From: Sequoia sempervirens
Taxonomy: Eukaryota; Streptophyta; Pinopsida; Cupressales; Cupressaceae
DNA: 64,000 nucleotides
Assembly (NCBI GenBank): GCA_007258455.2
Contig: VDFB02252616.1
Coordinates: forward strand, 117,568,128 to 117,632,127
Direction: 5' to 3'
Within the stretch, counting starts at the first letter, position 1; the number at the start of each line of letters is the position of its first letter. Below the pieces are notes generated by a model that did not search any database, was not told where the DNA came from, and worked only from the letters and a program-made list of their open reading frames with translations. Both the position numbers and the translations under genes were made by a program. Shown here piece by piece: positions 59,570 through 64,000 of this stretch.

Positions 59570-61666
59570 AACCAACACAAACTGACGACAAACTGTGACT
59601 GGGTTTGTGGTTTGACAAGGCTACTCCGTTACTATCTCCATGTCAACATAACCATTGGAAAACTGGACACGCTCTGACCTGTGAAGCCAGGTGGAGACGA
59701 TGTCCTATACCTACAATCCTGCAAACAAGATGAATTTTAAACATGCATATAAATATAGTAGACACGCCATGCAGAGAAATCGTGAAATCACAGGACGCTC
59801 ACATGCGAGTGATGTAATCCCATCCTCTTCACCAATAGAGTCACACAAAACTAACAATAATAAAGCATCCATAAATCATCATATAAATGTACATCAATAT
59901 TCCCAAATAGCAACTACATTAATCCATATGCATAACATAAATCATAAGCAACACATAAAGTATCATCACATCAAAATATAACATCAACATCGCTCTAATA
60001 TGTCAATGATCATAAAATAATAACAATGTATCAAGATCTATCATAATAAGAGACTATCAAACATCATAAGCAAATCTAAACACATAGTAGCAACAACTAG
60101 AGGGGCACTACATAGTCGGCCAAGGGATATCAACCTCATCCTCTCTTGGGGGGCATGGAGAATGTGCTAGCCTCTTTGTGACTGTAGGTACCGATGTCTA
60201 ATGCAACTACTACATGTGATCTAGTCACACGAGTGTGTGAGGACTCTCCCCACTCATGTTGATCCTCAGTTGCTGCCTCATCACCCTCGCTAAGGGGTGG
60301 CTCCTCATCATACTCCTCCTTGTCATCCTTCTCGTCATCGCCATCCTCCTCTCCTCCATCCTAACCCTCATAGTCAAGATCGACATATGAATCATAATCA
60401 TCATCAATAACATCAATGAATATATCTACCGTCTTGTATCATATATCCTCGGCCCTATCCTCTACCGCATCTCCCTCATTTGGTGTTGGTCTTGCAACAC
60501 CTATAGGGACATACATGCAAAATGCGAGAGCTGGTTGTGTCACTGAACACCACTCCTCGTGCTCATATGTGTTTCTGACGTCATTAGCATTAGAGACTGG
60601 TGATCTGAATCATCAGAGTCACTCTAGAAAACATGGTCTATAGTCAGCTAAATGATATCACCTAGCCTTCGAGCACTCCGTACGGATCTCTAGATGAAGA
60701 GGCATGCCCTCGATGGTGTCTAAACCTATCCAACCTATCACATGACTTGCTCATAATATAAATGATGAACATCATAGTCATGTCGACCTGCTAGAAATCT
60801 GTCCATCTCCATCCTCCCCAGCTGTCCTATGGGATCTGGCCACTATAGTGTGAGTAGGTAAGGTCTCCAAAGGATCTCATCCTCCTCCAACCAATCAAAT
60901 CTTACCCTCCAAAAATTTAGTTCTCCATACTGCCATAAGCATCGTAGAGGATAGTCGAAGGCTCATGGATATCCTTCAGCTATAGCACATGGGAAACCGA
61001 CAGGACCAGTGCATGTAATATGCTCAAGGCACCACACTTGTAGAAGCGTGCAGTGCACCATACTATCTATCTCTCAAAAAAATAATTGGCCAAGATTAGA
61101 ATAAATATGTGCTAGGATGCAATGTCCCCAAGCATAGACTATCCTATGCTTTGCTATCCCACAAATCAAGTGAACTAATCCTCCATCCAAGTGTGTCGCT
61201 CATCCATCAGGATTAAGTACAAGAGCCACCATATGCATCATAATTTGTATCACTATGGGGGCTCATGAATATAGCAGCATAGGAAGCTTGATTCATAGTA
61301 TCACGTGCTCATCATGAATAGGTCCATATAGGCAATACTGCATGTCCACCTTCTTCTCATGAAATGACTGATCCCCTCATAAATATACATGTTCTCCTTG
61401 AATAGGAACTCGAAGAATCTAGTGTACATCCTCTAAGGTGATGGTCATCTCCTCGGTCGGGAGGTGAAACGTACATGTGTCAGCATCCCAGTGCTCGCAT
61501 AGGGCCATCAACATGGCATCGTGGTATCTCATACGTGGCATAAGATATTCCTAATAGATGCCTACTTCCTGAAGATGCTCTATCTCATCTGCTAATAGTA
61601 TTGGAGCTAAGTCTCTATGAAAACTTATCTATCTCCCCCTAGCCACTACTGCAACTGGGCAAGTAC

Positions 61667-61985
61667 CTATCAAAATCACAACAATATGCTCAAAAAAATT
61701 ATCTAATATCTTTAATTTTTACATTATTCATCATTCAAGTGTGCTAAAGTACATCTAGTGTGCTTTTATAAAGGCCCTAGATACTTTAGAACCCTTTTGG
61801 GACACTTCACGAAGAAACGTGACACTTTGCGAACAAAAGGGACACTTTGTGAACAAATGACACTTTGCAAAAATAGGTGACACTTTGTGAAATTTGTTTC
61901 CAAGATCCTAAATTAACCTATAAATTCATTAAAAATCATTAAACCATTGCAAAATCACTAAGTGAAAGTTGCAAAATTGACTCAC
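61667..61985 (-). other. Intron of the PMD gene
   Basis: Minus-strand GTGAGT donor at 61985 and TTTTGATAG acceptor at 61667, 319 bp, AT-rich. It separates the short first exon from the PMD exon. Signals are canonical GT...AG but no transcript evidence exists. Confidence 0.5.
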
Positions 61986-62090
61986 CTCATGGTACAACTC
62001 ACTGGGCGCCACCTGCTCTTGAAGTTCCTCCAATCATGAAGGCGTGTAACCCCATCTACTCGGCATCTTCTCATCTCACTCATCACTCTC

Positions 62091-62654
62091 AAGCTACAAT
62101 AAGGTAAAATGAAATATTAAGTGACAAATTACTCTCCTCTACCTCTTTTAACCTATTTTCATCCCTTCTACTCTTATGCATTAAAATAGGGTTATTTTCT
62201 TTCTTAAGAGTTCATAAAGTACCTTTTCTTCAAAACAACATAATGGGAGCTAGGGAACTCCATTTTTGATGTCGTTTGATGTGTTGGAATCGTGATTCCA
62301 CACACAATGTATCATCAATCATCTATCAGTATGTGGCATGGTACTTGGAAATTCCCTACGATATGATTGTTCCTTCTTCGATGTGGCTAGATTGCTACCT
62401 TGATTCCACCTCTGTAATGCAAGTGGAATCAATGGGGGGCATATATCTACCCTCGAAGTTGATTTCTAGAAGCTAGATAAAATATTTTTTGGATAATTAA
62501 TGATTTTTTTCTGTAAGATGTGGTTCCTAATGTTGTGGTTTTGTAGATAACTACACTGGGGGCTTCATTCTCAAGTCTTTTGAATGAGTATCCTTTTATG
62601 CAATAAAGTGTATTGTTTAGAGTCCTTTAGCTTACATATGCATGTAGAGTCATA
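62091..62654. other. No gene recognised before the 3' LTR
   Basis: AT-rich sequence leading to the polypurine tract. A short open plus-strand stretch at 62276-62476 has no recognisable features and may be chance. Confidence 0.4.
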
Positions 62655-62678
62655 TGGGGACTAAAGTTGGGGCTAAAT
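62655..62678 (+). promoter_or_regulatory. Polypurine tract of the Tat-like element
   Basis: Purine-rich GGGGACTAAAG followed by TTGGGGCTAAA directly abuts the 3' LTR start TGTGG, as expected for plus-strand priming. Confidence 0.7.
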
Positions 62679-63622
62679 GTGGAATAGAAAATTGGATACT
62701 CTTGAGAAAAGAGACAATTTCACGCTTAATTTGGACCTACTTTTGAGTACCCCTCCATTATTCATTCTTCAAAACAACATTTATAGGCCCCTAAGACCCA
62801 TTATTTTTTATCTAGAGGCTTGTTTCACTTAAAAATCATTTAAATCCTGACAAACAACACTTAATTCATTTATATCCCGAAAACCCACCTCCAAAAACTA
62901 CTAGTGGGACCCATTCGCCACCTTCGATGAATGAGTCCCTTTTGGGGGGAAATTCAATTTTGAGCTAGAATTTAATCAATTTAATTCAATTTTTCAGTGG
63001 ATGTCGACCTCTTAGGTCTAAATAACGGGAAAATTAGGTGTTGATGCCTATAAATACACATTTTAGGTCATTTTTCACATCTCTTAGTTATTTTTACAAA
63101 GAAAAATCAAAAGTCAATTATCAAGAGTCTTCCACAATAAGTTTCAATATCATTTTCATAGCAAAGAGCTTTTGGACATCAAGATAGGGTTTTTGCAAGT
63201 CTTCAAGCTCACTTCTCATTCAAGATCCAACATTGCAAAGAGTTGATGATGGATGCCTATGGTGAATCATGGAGAAATCTAGGTTGAGGAGATGCAACTA
63301 GCCATCAAATCACACCTAAAGACTTGTTTTCAAAGTGATTCCATCTTCCATTTCTCTCTATCTTTAGATTTAAGGTTTGCATAATATTTGCATGTCATTT
63401 TCATTCTTTTGAGATGTTGTAAGGTTTCTAGGAATTGAAGTCTTGCATCATTCAAATCACATTTTCTCATCTTATTCTAGCACAATAGAATAGGTTTTTA
63501 TCTTACTTCAAATTTTCCTAGTCTTAGACACACTTAAGGTTAGGGTTTTATGTATATTTTATTCATTCAAGGTTTGATTACCAAATTAGGGGTTTGACCA
63601 AGGAAAACCCCCCATTAGACAA
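62679..63622 (+). repeat. 3' LTR of the Tat-like element, interrupted
   Basis: Begins TGTGGAATAGAAAATT and follows the 5' LTR closely to AACCCCCCATTAGA, where the 5' LTR continues AAACAAACTTTAAG but this copy is broken by new sequence at 63623. It holds one of the two hairpins of the 5' LTR (62906-62939). Confidence 0.9.
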
Positions 63623-64000
63623 TGTAATGTCCCCTTCTAGCTGACATCAATTGTCAGAGGAGTTTAGCCTATAATTCTGACCCTCGTAGGCTAATGAGGA
63701 TGGTTAGGGGGTCTTCTGGGGATTGTATTGTTTCCAGTGTTTAGTGGCATTTAGTTTTGGCTTTTGTTTTGCGTTCACAGGACTTCGTATGCTCAACTTA
63801 CTATGCATATTAAGTCAGGAATGGATGGAGAGGGACCCTTACTATTTTTAGTAAGGTGTGTGGTCATATGCAAATCCATCAACTTAGCTCCCAGTTCAGA
63901 CGACACTAAAAAATAATGAGTATTCATGGAGATATTAATGTTTATTTGGCTTAAATAAACATTAATTATTTAAAAAATATATTATTAAGTTATAACTTAA
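63623..64000. mobile_element. Start of another LTR-like insertion, running off the window
   Basis: TGTAATGTCCCCTTCTAG begins exactly where similarity between the two Tat-like LTRs ends. TG start and position inside an LTR argue for a nested LTR element or solo LTR. Its other end is outside the window. Confidence 0.6.

Larger units (their letters stand above)
55560..62090 (-). pseudogene. Antisense plant-mobile-domain (PMD) gene, multi-exon, decayed
   Basis: Minus strand, between integrase and 3' LTR. A short first exon ends CCATGAG at 61986. Exon 2 (61666 down to about 60130) has MPRMRYHDAMLMALCEHWD, TCTFHLPTEEMTITLEDV, then LRVPIQGEHV, HLICGIAKHRIVYAWG and NFWRVRFDWLEEDEILWRPY: the aminotransferase-like plant mobile domain (PF10536 type) as in MAIN/MAIL1 proteins. 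An acidic tail follows near 60250-60420 (DGGEEDGDDEKDDKEEYDEE). Weak exons lie near 59830 and 59570-59715, and the last (56020 down to 55560) reads AEISQLW and RDQIVEERHVALRQV, a coiled coil. Several in-frame stops. The Tat lineage is known for antisense ORFs in this place, and PMD is known in transposable elements; the exact roles are unproven. Confidence 0.75.
32149..63622 (+). mobile_element. Large Tat-like Ty3 element with nested insertions
   Basis: The 5' LTR (32149-33770) and the visible part of the 3' LTR (62679-63622) are strongly alike and both begin TGTGG. Between them, in order: gag/linker region, protease, G-patch, RT, degenerate RNase H, second RNase H, integrase, then an antisense plant-mobile-domain gene and a polypurine tract. 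Dual RNase H and an extra ORF between pol and 3' LTR are traits of the Tat lineage. A LINE (35226-43195) and a family X element (47264-54690) are nested within it, and removing each restores the frame exactly. The 3' LTR is cut by another LTR-like sequence at 63623. Confidence 0.88.

Noticed and set aside
59691..59981. Plus-strand frame of 96 codons
   Set aside because: His/Asn-rich low-complexity translation antisense to the decayed PMD gene; no motif.
62276..62476. Plus-strand frame of 66 codons before the 3' LTR
   Set aside because: No recognisable domain and position between an antisense gene and a polypurine tract; most likely chance.
1..64000. CRISPR arrays, rRNA, tRNA genes, bacterial operons
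   Set aside because: No regularly spaced short repeats with unique spacers, no rRNA-like or cloverleaf sequence was noticed; the content is plant retroelements.

Overview
This window looks like intergenic chromatin from a very large, AT-rich plant genome, most likely a gymnosperm such as a conifer. That is an inference from stacked, heavily decayed plant retroelements and the absence of any intact cellular gene, rRNA, tRNA or CRISPR. Almost every coding stretch is a pseudogene with frameshifts and in-frame stops. Many of the stops sit where Trp, Gln or Arg is expected, as methylation-driven C-to-T decay would leave them.

Layout, left to right. (1) 1-4.4 kb: AT microsatellites, small coding scraps, and a clean 803-bp terminal-inverted-repeat element (1462-2264). 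(2) 4.45-10.64 kb, minus strand: a decayed Ty3/gypsy element with gag, protease, an RNase H-like domain placed before the reverse transcriptase (RT), RT-RNase H and integrase. (3) 11.98-22.4 kb, minus strand: one copy of an unrecognised long protein, here called family X (copy A), cut in two by a plus-strand Ty3 chromovirus (12481-19484) with paired LTRs and an initiator-Met primer site. (4) 24.3-26.9 kb: a Ty1/copia remnant broken off inside RT. (5) 26943-~31485: a minus-strand element with LTRs, primer site and polypurine tract but no recognisable pol.

(6) From 32149 to beyond 63622 lies one large plus-strand Ty3 element of Tat-like design: protease, G-patch, RT, two RNase H domains, integrase, then an antisense plant-mobile-domain (PMD) gene before the 3' LTR. 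It was opened twice by later insertions whose duplications still restore its reading frame. One is a LINE (35226-43195, 18-bp target duplication) that carries a third ORF after its RNase H. The other is a 7.4-kb element (47264-54690, 5-bp duplication, TG...CA ends) whose only protein is family X copy B. An AT-rich LTR-like insertion (56126-~59569) lies in the antisense PMD gene, and another LTR-like sequence starting at 63623 interrupts the 3' LTR.

The strongest candidates for something undescribed are family X (two diverged copies on different strands, no RT attached), the LINE third ORF, the pol-less LTR element at 27-31 kb, and a GC-rich repeat of about 140-156 bp period in the X leader whose units keep short palindromes of differing sequence. 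All homology statements were made by eye; no database search was possible.
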